From CAIVAT01 sp964355945 (GTDB taxonomy: Bacteria > Bacteroidota > Bacteroidia > Bacteroidales > FEN-979), in assembly GCA_964355945.1 (NCBI GenBank), contig CAYHGE010000001.1, forward strand, positions 1-64,000: a DNA stretch of 64,000 bases, given 5' to 3'. The position numbers were made by a program, and so were the translations under genes. Below are positions 53,722 through 62,141 of the stretch, piece by piece (within the stretch, counting starts at the first letter, position 1; each line of letters opens with the position of its first letter). Below the pieces are notes generated by a model, which saw nothing but the letters and a program-made list of their open reading frames with translations, had not been told where the DNA came from and made no database searches.

Positions 53722-55196
53722 TGCTTTTTACATCCCTCACATTCATTTTTTTCTTTACTGCGGTATTTGTCCTGTACTGGTTTGTGTTTAAGCGTAACCT
53801 GGCATGGCAGAATTTACTCATCCTGGGCGCCGGGTATGTGTTTTATGGATGGTGGGATTGGCGGTTTTTGCTGCTTTTACTTTTTATCTCCCTGGCAAAT
53901 TATTTCATTGCACTCCTGATTCAGAAAATCACGCACCTCTTGCTGCGCAAATGGCTGTTTCTGATGGGGTTGGCAATCAACATCGGCACATTGGCTTTCT
54001 TTAAATATTTTAATTTCTTTATGGAAGGTTTTGTTAACATGACATCCTCCATGGGATTGCATCTGAATCACTTCACCCTGGTGATCATCCTGCCAGTCGG
54101 GATTAGTTTTTACATTTTCATCTCCCTGAGTTATCTGGTCGATGTTTATCAGCATAAACTCCGGGCTGCAGGCAACCTCATTGAAGCATTGCTTGCTTTC
54201 AGCTTTTTTCCGGTCATACTTGCCGGACCAATTCAGAGGCCGGTTTCTCTCTTGCCCCAGATCCAGAGCCTTCGTATTTTCGACAATGATTTAGCCGCCA
54301 ATGGATTAAGACAGATACTTTGGGGCTTTTTCATGAAAATGGTGATTGCCGATAATTGCGTTCCTTATGTGGATGATATTTTCAACAACTACCTGCTATA
54401 CCAGGGGAGCACCTTGATAGTTGGGGCGCTGCTGTTTACGGTCCAGATCTATGCCGACTTTGCCGGCTACTCCAACATCGCCATCGGGCTCGGGAAACTA
54501 TTGGGTTTCAGGATCATTCAAAACTTCGCCTTCCCGTATTTTTCACGGGATATCAAATCCTTCTGGAAAAAATGGAATATTTCATTGACCACCTGGTTCA
54601 GGGATTATGTGTTTCTGCCCATTGCATATAATGTATCAGGGAAAATAAAAGCAGACCGGTTCTTCCATATTAAAACCGACTATATTATTTACATTGCAGG
54701 TATTTCTGTTACATGGGTGCTTACAGGGTTGTGGCATGGGGCAAATTATACGTTCATTATATGGGGACTAATTCATGGATGTGCCCTTATTTTATATCAT
54801 CTGACTTCAAAATCAAGAAAGATATTGCTTAAAAGGTTTGATTTGTCCAACGACAGTTTGGCCATCGTTATCCCTGAATCTATCTTCACCATGGGGATTG
54901 TGATTGGTTCATGGATATTCTTTCGTGCCGTTACGTTGACCGATGCACTCGGGTATATTGGGGAGATTTTTTCTGCTTCAACCTTTTCATTACCAAAATC
55001 GGTTCCGAATGACATCCTCATCCTTACCATACTTTTTTTGGTAATCGAGTGGATGGGCAGAAAAGAGGAGTATGCAATCGCCGGATTTGCACTAAAATGG
55101 CCTAAAACAGTAAGATGGGCCTTCTATTACGGGATCGTGGCTGCCGTTTTTTATTTCTCCGGAACAGGGCAGAAATTTATTTACTTCCAGTTTTAA
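53721..55196 (+). CDS. MBOAT family O-acyltransferase (AlgI-like)
   Basis: 491 residues with about eleven membrane segments. MBOAT marks are GISFYIFISLSYLVDVY, LAGPIQRPVSLLPQI, FADFAGYSNIAIGLGKLLG and the invariant histidine in TGLWHGANYTFIIWG. AlgI-type proteins pass acetyl groups across the membrane for O-acetylation of alginate, cellulose, peptidoglycan or teichoic acid. Here the likely target is the locus polysaccharide. The SGNH-like protein that follows is the probable partner. Confidence 0.94.
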   Translation: MLFTSLTFIFFFTAVFVLYWFVFKRNLAWQNLLILGAGYVFYGWWDWRFLLLLLFISLANYFIALLIQKITHLLLRKWLFLMGLAINIGTLAFFKYFNFFMEGFVNMTSSMGLHLNHFTLVIILPVGISFYIFISLSYLVDVYQHKLRAAGNLIEALLAFSFFPVILAGPIQRPVSLLPQIQSLRIFDNDLAANGLRQILWGFFMKMVIADNCVPYVDDIFNNYLLYQGSTLIVGALLFTVQIYADFAGYSNIAIGLGKLLGFRIIQNFAFPYFSRDIKSFWKKWNISLTTWFRDYVFLPIAYNVSGKIKADRFFHIKTDYIIYIAGISVTWVLTGLWHGANYTFIIWGLIHGCALILYHLTSKSRKILLKRFDLSNDSLAIVIPESIFTMGIVIGSWIFFRAVTLTDALGYIGEIFSASTFSLPKSVPNDILILTILFLVIEWMGRKEEYAIAGFALKWPKTVRWAFYYGIVAAVFYFSGTGQKFIYFQF

Positions 55197-55206
55197 TGAT
55201 TTGTGG

Positions 55207-56124
55207 ATGAGGGTTTTTGTTAAAAATATTTTCCTTTTTACCGGCATCATTTTATTTCCGCTGGTTCTTTACACCGGTTTTATTTATGTTGCAAATTCGA
55301 TCCTTGTCGCAAATTATCGGGTAAATCCCGGGGTGAATACGATTGTCATTGGGGATTCTCATACCCAGAAGGCAATCAACGATCAATACTTTCCGAATGC
55401 CATAAATCTGTCTCAAAGCAGCGAAAGTTTTTTATATTCTTATGTTAAATTGAAGGAGATATTAAAGCACAATCCAAATATTAAAACAGTACTTTTGGGA
55501 TGCAGTTTTCACTCGTTCTCCGCGTATTACGACGAATTTGTATTTGGGAAATATTCGTCGGAAATTTCCGCGGGATACTTCTTTGCCATGCCGGTTGATC
55601 TTCAGTGGCAGTTTTTGTACAGGAACAATACGCTCACCGGGCAATATTATAGAAGTTTGTTACACAAGGGTTTTCTCAATCTTTTGGCGGATTCAGGCCG
55701 GTATTCATTCCTGGGTGGTTATGAACCCTATTTCACGAAGGTTAAAATGACAAGGGAGTCGGTAGGAAAACGGGTGAATACGCACTATTTCTGCGATGGG
55801 CAGTTGGTTGGATTCTCGTCAGTCAACATTGACTACCTTCATAAGATAGCCCGGTTATGTCATGAGAAAAATGTCAGGCTGATATTGCTGAACACACCCC
55901 TGCATGAATGCTATCTTGAAAAGGTTCCGGATACATTCAGGGATCGGTTTTATTCTCTTGTGAATGTCAATAAATTTGAGTTGATCGAATTTGACGGATT
56001 GCACCTGAATGACAGTTGTTTTTTACCTGACGGAGACCATGTTACCGGTGAAGGTGCCCGGTTAACGACACAGTTTTTGGTGCGTTATTTACGCGCTGAT
56101 TCTGTAAAAACAAGAAAGGAATAG
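55207..56124 (+). CDS. SGNH/AlgX-like acetylation partner protein
   Basis: About 305 residues with an N-terminal membrane anchor (about 5-30). IVIGDSHTQKAIN near residue 48 supplies a GDSH nucleophile motif, and LPDGDHVTGEGARL near the C-terminus supplies a D-x-H pair, as in SGNH hydrolases such as AlgX, AlgJ and DltD-like proteins. The domain would face the periplasm and place the acetyl group delivered by the MBOAT protein. The start is the ATG at 55207; an in-frame TTG lies at 55201. The next gene begins 4 bases after its stop. Confidence 0.75.
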   Translation: MRVFVKNIFLFTGIILFPLVLYTGFIYVANSILVANYRVNPGVNTIVIGDSHTQKAINDQYFPNAINLSQSSESFLYSYVKLKEILKHNPNIKTVLLGCSFHSFSAYYDEFVFGKYSSEISAGYFFAMPVDLQWQFLYRNNTLTGQYYRSLLHKGFLNLLADSGRYSFLGGYEPYFTKVKMTRESVGKRVNTHYFCDGQLVGFSSVNIDYLHKIARLCHEKNVRLILLNTPLHECYLEKVPDTFRDRFYSLVNVNKFELIEFDGLHLNDSCFLPDGDHVTGEGARLTTQFLVRYLRADSVKTRKE

Positions 56125-56128
56125 TTGT

Positions 56129-56938
56129 ATGAAAGTAATCGTGTCGCATGATGTGGATCATATCACATTCTGGGAGCACCGGAAAGACCTGATCATTCCA
56201 AAGTTTTTTGTCAGAAATGCCATCGAATGTGCAACCGGGAACATCTCTTTTAGTGAAATGATGCGGCGATTTGGTCCTGTGTGCAGCAACCGATGGCACC
56301 GGTTACCGGAGTTGATCGCCTTTGATCTTGCCGAAAAGATTCCATCCACCTTCTTTTTTGGGATGAACAATGGGTGCAACCTCAACTACTCCCTTCGCAA
56401 TGCCTCATTTTGGATTCAATATGCTGCAGATCATGGCTTTGATGTGGGGGTTCATGGCATCGGATATCACAATTCCGAAGAAATCAGGAAGGAATTTTCG
56501 TCATTTAAAACCATTTCGGGAAAAACCGGGTTTGGGATCCGCATGCACTACCTTCGGCAAACAATTGATACGCTCAAATATCTTTCTGAGGCGGGATATT
56601 CCTTTGACTCGACTGTAAGAACGCCGCTCTCTCCATATAAAATAGGGGAGATGTGGGAATTTCCCCTGCATATTATGGATGGCGATATCATGCAGCACGG
56701 GAAACCTTATGGAAATAAATCGCTCAAACAAGCGCAACTCCTCACAAAATCTGTTATTGACCAGGTTTTTGAAAATCAGTCACCATACCTGACCGTTTTA
56801 TTCCACGATCTCTACTTTGATCATAGCTTTTCTGTCTGGTACGACTGGTATCATTGGATCATTGAATACCTGAAATCATCCGGGTTTGAATTTACAGGTT
56901 ACCATCAGGCATTAAAGGATTTGGATGACAAAAGATAA
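56129..56938 (+). CDS. Polysaccharide deacetylase-like (NodB) protein
   Basis: 269 residues. KVIVSHDVDHITF at the N-terminus gives the Asp-Asp of the NodB metal site; GVHGIGYHNSEEIRKEF (about 110-126) gives the two metal histidines; YLTVLFHDLYFDH near the end gives the catalytic His. The order fits carbohydrate esterase family 4, but the loops are unusual and no signal peptide is present, so it could act in the cytoplasm on precursors. It ends the plus-strand locus unit. Confidence 0.83.
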   Translation: MKVIVSHDVDHITFWEHRKDLIIPKFFVRNAIECATGNISFSEMMRRFGPVCSNRWHRLPELIAFDLAEKIPSTFFFGMNNGCNLNYSLRNASFWIQYAADHGFDVGVHGIGYHNSEEIRKEFSSFKTISGKTGFGIRMHYLRQTIDTLKYLSEAGYSFDSTVRTPLSPYKIGEMWEFPLHIMDGDIMQHGKPYGNKSLKQAQLLTKSVIDQVFENQSPYLTVLFHDLYFDHSFSVWYDWYHWIIEYLKSSGFEFTGYHQALKDLDDKR

Positions 56939-57259
56939 TCCCGGTTTGATATATTTTCAAAATTTCAAGCAAGGGTTCAAACTAGTCCTACAAGTAACAA
57001 AAATCACTTTTAATGCCTTCATTTATTGCAGTTGGCTTTAGCCAACTGTTTAAAGTTAATACAACTTTTGGGCTTTAGCCACATAGATTGCTGTCCTTGT
57101 AAATGGGGCTAAAGCCCCTTCTAGGCAGAATTATCAATTTAGCAGTCAGCTGAAGCAGACTGGAATAAATAGTTCTTCTTGTGCTTCCCGGATATAGCAA
57201 CTAGGTAAAGGTTCCTGTTCAACCCTTGATTCACATTCATTAATAATGTTGGGATGACA
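56939..57259. other. Gene-free gap with a palindrome cluster
   Basis: 321 bases with no supported gene. From 57029 to 57162 there are at least three hairpins built on GGCTTTAGCC-like cores: CAGTTGGCT-TT-AGCCAACTG (57029-57048), GGGGCT-AA-AGCCCC (57105-57118), and CAGTCAGCTGAAGCAGACTG (57143-57162), plus a half site GGGCTTTAGCC (57070-57080). They resemble the REP-like intergenic palindromes of Bacteroidota. The remainder shows nothing I recognise. Confidence 0.65.
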
Positions 57260-58705
57260 TTACCTGTATTTGTATAGGTCGTACTGACCTGTCTTAATGT
57301 CAACCTTTTGGTAGTCAGCCGGAACACTTAACTGCATGGTCCTGTCAATGATATAATAGGATTTCCTGTAAAATGGATCGAGGCTGATGTTAAAATACCT
57401 GACCAGGTAGCATTGCAGGGAAAAATCATTCCACATCGTGTCAGGGATGGAAACGGTTGTCTGCCTTGGAACAACCTTACCGATTAAATACACATCATGA
57501 AGAACCTGATTATCCCTGCTGGTTTTACCTTGCTGCATTACAGCGAATGCGGCAGTTCCCGCCAGCAACAAGGCCGATAGCAACAGCAGCAGTTTAAATG
57601 GGGTGGTATTTGTGATGATCCGGTCCGTCAGGTTCGAGATAATTGGGGCTGCCAGCATGGATAACCCAACTGCAAAAAATGGGAGAGCCGGCACAAAGTA
57701 AAACCCTTTTTGAACCAGCGTAAGCATCAGCGGAGCCGAAGCGGATAACCCGACTGCAAGGAAAAACAGTGCTGTGCGTGTATGTTCCGGGAAATTCTGT
57801 TTGATTTTTTTTAATTTCCCGACAAGCCAGATGATGATGACAAACATGATCTGCGGCAGCAATTCGGTAAAAAGCCGGTAGAAAATCCAGAATCTGTTGT
57901 CAACAGTTGGCACCGCATTGATACGATGCAACGCCCTTTTGAATAGATAGGTTGACAAACTATCCCGGCTTTCAGGAATGATAAACAGAATCCCATAAAG
58001 GATTACCGGCACTGCCAGGATAAGGACAGTTTGAATTGCTGTTTTTGAAAATGTGCTTTTTTTTGTTATGATCCAGTATAAAAATGGGACGGTAACCGGG
58101 AAGAATCCAGGCAATCCTTTGCTCAGGGTTGCCAGAAAAATGAAAATCCCGGCGGTAATCCAGGCTAATGTCCGGGGTTTTTCTGACAAGGAGGCTTTGT
58201 ACATTAAAACAACGGCACTCAGGGTAAATATCCCCATGGTGTTTTCGTGCATATTATTCGAAAAAGACCAGAAACAAACAGGAATGGTAATCCATAGCAG
58301 AACTGGCAGCCATCCGGGGCTTTTCAAACTTTTTTCCCTGTTGAAAATTTCATTCCAGAGGTGCAGTATCAACATGGCAGTGATGCACATCGCAAGAAAA
58401 GTGTAAAACCGTTCTACATACATGCTGTCGCCGAATATTTTGAAGAACACCGATTGAATGCCAAAGACCAGGGGTGGTTGCTCATGAAATGAAGGCAGAG
58501 TGCCGACATTGTAAATGCTGAATTTCGGAAACCAGAAGGTCCCGATCCCCATGCTTAAATTATGGGAAACACTGGTGTAGAGCATGGCATCCATAAACAT
58601 CCCATCCTGAATCAGTGTTGGCAGTGTTAGTCCGATCATGGCACTGAATGTGATCAGCCAGAAGGGTGTTTGCGGATTAAGGAGCGCTTTTTTTAACATG
58701 TCCAT
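57260..58705 (-). CDS. GT-C fold glycosyltransferase (family 39/ArnT-like)
   Basis: About 481 residues with eleven or twelve membrane segments. The first loop contains DGMFMDAMLYTSVSHNLSMG, with the acidic pair typical of dolichyl/undecaprenyl-phosphate-dependent GT-C enzymes (ArnT, PMT family). A C-terminal periplasmic part of about 90 residues follows the last helix. The start at 58705 is preferred because longer in-frame starts overlap the preceding LtaS-like gene by up to 83 bases. It probably adds a sugar to lipid A or to a polymer in the periplasm. Confidence 0.85.
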   Translation of the reverse strand: MDMLKKALLNPQTPFWLITFSAMIGLTLPTLIQDGMFMDAMLYTSVSHNLSMGIGTFWFPKFSIYNVGTLPSFHEQPPLVFGIQSVFFKIFGDSMYVERFYTFLAMCITAMLILHLWNEIFNREKSLKSPGWLPVLLWITIPVCFWSFSNNMHENTMGIFTLSAVVLMYKASLSEKPRTLAWITAGIFIFLATLSKGLPGFFPVTVPFLYWIITKKSTFSKTAIQTVLILAVPVILYGILFIIPESRDSLSTYLFKRALHRINAVPTVDNRFWIFYRLFTELLPQIMFVIIIWLVGKLKKIKQNFPEHTRTALFFLAVGLSASAPLMLTLVQKGFYFVPALPFFAVGLSMLAAPIISNLTDRIITNTTPFKLLLLLSALLLAGTAAFAVMQQGKTSRDNQVLHDVYLIGKVVPRQTTVSIPDTMWNDFSLQCYLVRYFNISLDPFYRKSYYIIDRTMQLSVPADYQKVDIKTGQYDLYKYR

Positions 58706-58718
58706 GTTTAAAGTAACT

Positions 58719-60614
58719 TCACCGGGATTTAGCAGGTAACCGGTTGCCCGTTTCGCGGTAATCCTGAAACAGCAATTGCAGAAACGCTTTCCCTTCCTCA
58801 TTAAGGAGCTCGATTTGTGAGGAATTCAATCGCTTGTCGTGCATGACTGTTTTTTTCAGGTTGTGATCATACACAACATAGCCGCCTGGTGTGATAAATC
58901 CGAATCCATGATCGAAGGCATACCATGCGAATTCAGGTGATGCAGCGTTGAGAATGTCTTTTCCCCAGATAAAATCACTGGTTTCAAGGCCCATCTGCGT
59001 AAAAAGCGTGTATGGTAAGTCATACTGGGAGCCGGTATGCGTCTCTTTCCTTCCCCTGAATTCAGGCTTCAGCACTTCTCCATACAGGATCAGCGGAATA
59101 TGATATCTTCCGGGTTCATTATACTTGCGTTTGAGCGGATAGGAATGGGCATGATCAGCTACTAAAACAAACAACGTGTTTTTATACCATGGCTGCGTGC
59201 TGGCCATACGTAAATAGCCGGCAACACATTGATCAGTATAATGTGCCGTATTCCTGAACCGGTCAACAGTGAGCTTTGAACGATAAACCCTGGGAACCTT
59301 CGCATCAAAATCCTCATGGTTGGTAATTGTCGAAAGTGCTGAAAAGAAGGGTTGGGGAAACGATGCGGCCAGTTTGATATGCTCTGCGAACAACTCTTCA
59401 TCATAAGCGCCCCAGCTTGTCTTTTTTATGACGGCAAAATCATTGTGGTCCGCAAGTAACCGGGTTTTTCCGGTTAGCATGTAACTGCGGGTGTTGGCGT
59501 AATCGAGATTCCCACCGATGATGTAGGATGTATGGTATCCGGCCTTTGTGAGGTTCCTGTTTATATGGGAAATGTTTTCAATACGGTCAAAATCCCGGAT
59601 TATCGTCTCCTGCGGAATTGCCGGATATCCGCTGAAAAGGGCCAGCAATCCGTGGTCTGTTCTGGTTCCGGCAGCATAAATATTGGTGAAAAGCAACCCT
59701 TTGGCTGCAAGTGAATCCATCCCAGGGGTTATTCCTTTTTCACCGTTCAGGCAGGAGAATACATCGGCTCCCATGCTTTCCATGATGATCAGCACAATGT
59801 TGGGATGCCTGATAGTCAGTACATTTTTTGTGCTGTCTGGAGGACGATGGAAAAGTTTTTGTTGAATTTCCGTCGCCTTTTCCAGGCTTAAAAATTGATA
59901 CGGATTGGCTGGTTTATTCGGTTGGACAATGAGATCGGCCAGGTTCCAGTCTCCGTTCAATGCGGCATTGTTCAAAACCGGATTTGCCGAATAAAAAGCC
60001 CGGCTGCGGTCCAGCGGAAATTTTCCAAGGCCACCCCGGGCGGAAACCATCAGAATAGAGAAAAGCAAGAGGGTGATAGCGGTATGTGATTTCCAGGATG
60101 TGACAGTCAATGTTCTGTGAGTGAATATTTTATGATAAATATAAAGACACACAGACAAAAGAACACAAAAAGCGAGAAACAACAGGGTATTGGATGAAGT
60201 AAAGATCAGCGACGAAAACTCCGCAGAGGTATCGACATACGTCAATGCCATCGAATTCAGTTTGGTTCCCCACTGAAGCGAGAGTCCGATATCGATGAAG
60301 CCGATTAAAATACTGACTGACAGAAGGATGATGTTGATGGCATGAACGATTTTTATTGAATTTACCCGTTTTCGGATCGCGAGGGTCAGGGTGATGATGA
60401 AAAATGGGAGGGCTATCAGGTAGGCAGTTGCAGAAATATCATTGGAAAGTGCATGCCAGTTTGATAATAATACCTCTTGCCAGGGAAGGAGTTTTACCTC
60501 ACCGATATTGAAGAGCAGAAATAGCTGGCGCTGGACAAAGAAAACACTCATCCAGAAGATGAAAAGTGACATCAACCATAGGATGAGATGATATTCAGGT
60601 CTTTTTATCCGCAT
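58719..60614 (-). CDS. LtaS-like phosphoglycerol transferase (sulfatase fold)
   Basis: 631 residues. Five membrane segments (first about 205 residues) precede an extracytoplasmic sulfatase-type domain. The metal and nucleophile sites are NIVLIIMESMGADVF (near 276), the candidate nucleophile Thr in AAGTRTDHGL (near 318), and FVLVADHAHSYP (near 490). Gram-positive LtaS makes lipoteichoic acid; related enzymes in Gram-negative bacteria add phosphoglycerol or phosphoethanolamine to glycans. It probably modifies the surface polymer of this locus. The 13-base gap suggests co-transcription with the GT-C gene downstream. Confidence 0.9.
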   Translation of the reverse strand: MRIKRPEYHLILWLMSLFIFWMSVFFVQRQLFLLFNIGEVKLLPWQEVLLSNWHALSNDISATAYLIALPFFIITLTLAIRKRVNSIKIVHAINIILLSVSILIGFIDIGLSLQWGTKLNSMALTYVDTSAEFSSLIFTSSNTLLFLAFCVLLSVCLYIYHKIFTHRTLTVTSWKSHTAITLLLFSILMVSARGGLGKFPLDRSRAFYSANPVLNNAALNGDWNLADLIVQPNKPANPYQFLSLEKATEIQQKLFHRPPDSTKNVLTIRHPNIVLIIMESMGADVFSCLNGEKGITPGMDSLAAKGLLFTNIYAAGTRTDHGLLALFSGYPAIPQETIIRDFDRIENISHINRNLTKAGYHTSYIIGGNLDYANTRSYMLTGKTRLLADHNDFAVIKKTSWGAYDEELFAEHIKLAASFPQPFFSALSTITNHEDFDAKVPRVYRSKLTVDRFRNTAHYTDQCVAGYLRMASTQPWYKNTLFVLVADHAHSYPLKRKYNEPGRYHIPLILYGEVLKPEFRGRKETHTGSQYDLPYTLFTQMGLETSDFIWGKDILNAASPEFAWYAFDHGFGFITPGGYVVYDHNLKKTVMHDKRLNSSQIELLNEEGKAFLQLLFQDYRETGNRLPAKSR

Positions 60615-60683
60615 TGTTTCTGCTGAATCAGGGTGATTTCTGTAATCTGTCGTGTTGTAAGTTTAATAACCTCATCCCCTGCA

Positions 60684-60707
60684 CCCCTTCTCCTGAAGGA
60701 GAAGGGG
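60684..60707. repeat. CCCCTTCTCC hairpin in the LtaS-like leader
   Basis: CCCCTTCTCC, loop TGAA, GGAGAAGGGG: a perfect 10-pair stem. On the minus strand it lies between the TACTTTTG box (60726-60733) and the ATG at 60614. Similar palindromes are common as dispersed repeats in many bacteria. Confidence 0.8.
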
Positions 60708-60725
60708 ACGGGAAAGGGAAAGATG

Positions 60726-60733
60726 CAAAAGTA
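60726..60733 (-). promoter_or_regulatory. -7 box for the LtaS-like gene
   Basis: TACTTTTG on the minus strand, giving a leader of about 105 bases that contains the hairpin at 60684-60707. Confidence 0.35.
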
Positions 60734-60812
60734 ATTTTTTTGAAAACACCATCAGGTTTCATTCAGATTTTATTCTAATTTTACAGGTTGCTGAACTTAA
60801 CCGGCATCACTA

Positions 60813-62129
60813 ATGGGTCAAGGTTTTTCCCGGCATCTCAAAACACCGGCATGCTTTTTTTTCATGTTGTTGTTACTGCTTTTTGGTTTCCGCCTGGTTT
60901 ATGGATTGACCTCTGAATTCTGGTTCGAAGATGAAATTCAGATTTACCTGATCGGGTTGAAGTGTTATGCATCAGGTCACTGGCCCTGGTTCGGGCCTGA
61001 TGTGGTGTATACGTCAAGCCAGATCCCCGGGGCATTGCAGGGATTGCTGGTGGGACTCCCATTTTACGTGCTGCCGGCTCCTGAGTCACCTTCTCTGGTT
61101 GCCAACCTCATTTCCTTCGCTTCGCTTAGTTTTCTTGCATGGTATATCCGGAGGATACTCCCGGAAATCCCCTGGTGGTTTGTGTGGATCTGGGTGCTGA
61201 CCTGTCCCTGGACGCTAAACTACTCCACGACTGTCCTGAATCCCTCTTATGCCCTGACCGGGGGGATATTTTTCTTTATTGCCTTTCTTGAAACCGTTCC
61301 ATCCCTGTCAAAGAATCTGCTCAATCGCAGTACCTCATTGTTTTTGATGGGATTTTCCCTGTTCTGGACCATGCAACTGCATATCTCCTGGATCATCATG
61401 ATTCCGTATCTCATTTATAGCCTCATGCTTTCGGTCAGGGGTGGGAAAGTTCTTGTGAAGGATCTATGGTATTTTTGCCTTGGAGCCGCGATCCCGCTGG
61501 CATTGCTCATTCCCACCTTTGTGGAATTTGGCTTTGGTGCAGGAAGCGGAAATGCCGGGGCAAATGTTAAAATCAACTGGCAGAATGTGCAGGAGATCAT
61601 CACCCTGATCTCACGCTACCTCTCGTTCGCCAGTTATGAACTTCCTCGTTTCCTGGGTTCCGACACCCCTTCGCGCATTGAGCTGGTGAAGCATTACTGG
61701 CCGTTGATGCCATTTTTCATCTATACCCTGCTGATTGGATTGGTGCAGCCCATCGTGCTGTTTGCCTATATTTTTATTCCGTCAAAAATTCCTGTTCCTT
61801 TCAGAATGTTAACGGGCCTCACCATGCTCATCCTGTGGATCAGTTTCTTCTTTTCAGTAAAAGGACCATCATCCCACACATTCTATATCACCTTTCCGCT
61901 GGCCATGATCTATTCCATGTTTGTGTGGAAGGAGCTTTTCATTCACCGGTGGTTCCGGCAGATGATGGCAGCAATGCTCATCTCCGGTATCCTTGTAAGC
62001 AGTGCCCTCATCCACGAACACTATTATTCCCGCTCACTATACAAAAACAGGGATGTTGTGCAGCAGGCGATCAGCGAAAAGGATTACCATTTGCTGGGTG
62101 AAAGAAGGAGTTATGACAGGAATGATTAG
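60813..62129 (+). CDS. Polytopic membrane protein, GT-C-like, unknown function
   Basis: 438 residues with ten or eleven membrane segments. The first extracytoplasmic loop has LTSEFWFEDEIQIYLIGLKCYA, an acidic pair in the position of GT-C catalytic residues, and later SSQIPGALQGLLVGLPFYV and a LNPSYALTGGIFFFIAFLE helix. I know no closer family name. It lies just downstream of the surface-polymer genes and diverges from the LtaS-like gene, so a glycosyl- or phosphotransfer role at the membrane is reasonable but unproved. Confidence 0.7.
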   Translation: MGQGFSRHLKTPACFFFMLLLLLFGFRLVYGLTSEFWFEDEIQIYLIGLKCYASGHWPWFGPDVVYTSSQIPGALQGLLVGLPFYVLPAPESPSLVANLISFASLSFLAWYIRRILPEIPWWFVWIWVLTCPWTLNYSTTVLNPSYALTGGIFFFIAFLETVPSLSKNLLNRSTSLFLMGFSLFWTMQLHISWIIMIPYLIYSLMLSVRGGKVLVKDLWYFCLGAAIPLALLIPTFVEFGFGAGSGNAGANVKINWQNVQEIITLISRYLSFASYELPRFLGSDTPSRIELVKHYWPLMPFFIYTLLIGLVQPIVLFAYIFIPSKIPVPFRMLTGLTMLILWISFFFSVKGPSSHTFYITFPLAMIYSMFVWKELFIHRWFRQMMAAMLISGILVSSALIHEHYYSRSLYKNRDVVQQAISEKDYHLLGERRSYDRND

Positions 62130-62141
62130 GGGTTGAGGTGG

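Noticed and set aside
57139..57327. 62-codon minus-strand open frame
   Set aside because: It runs through the hairpin cluster and into the 3' end of the GT-C gene in another frame.
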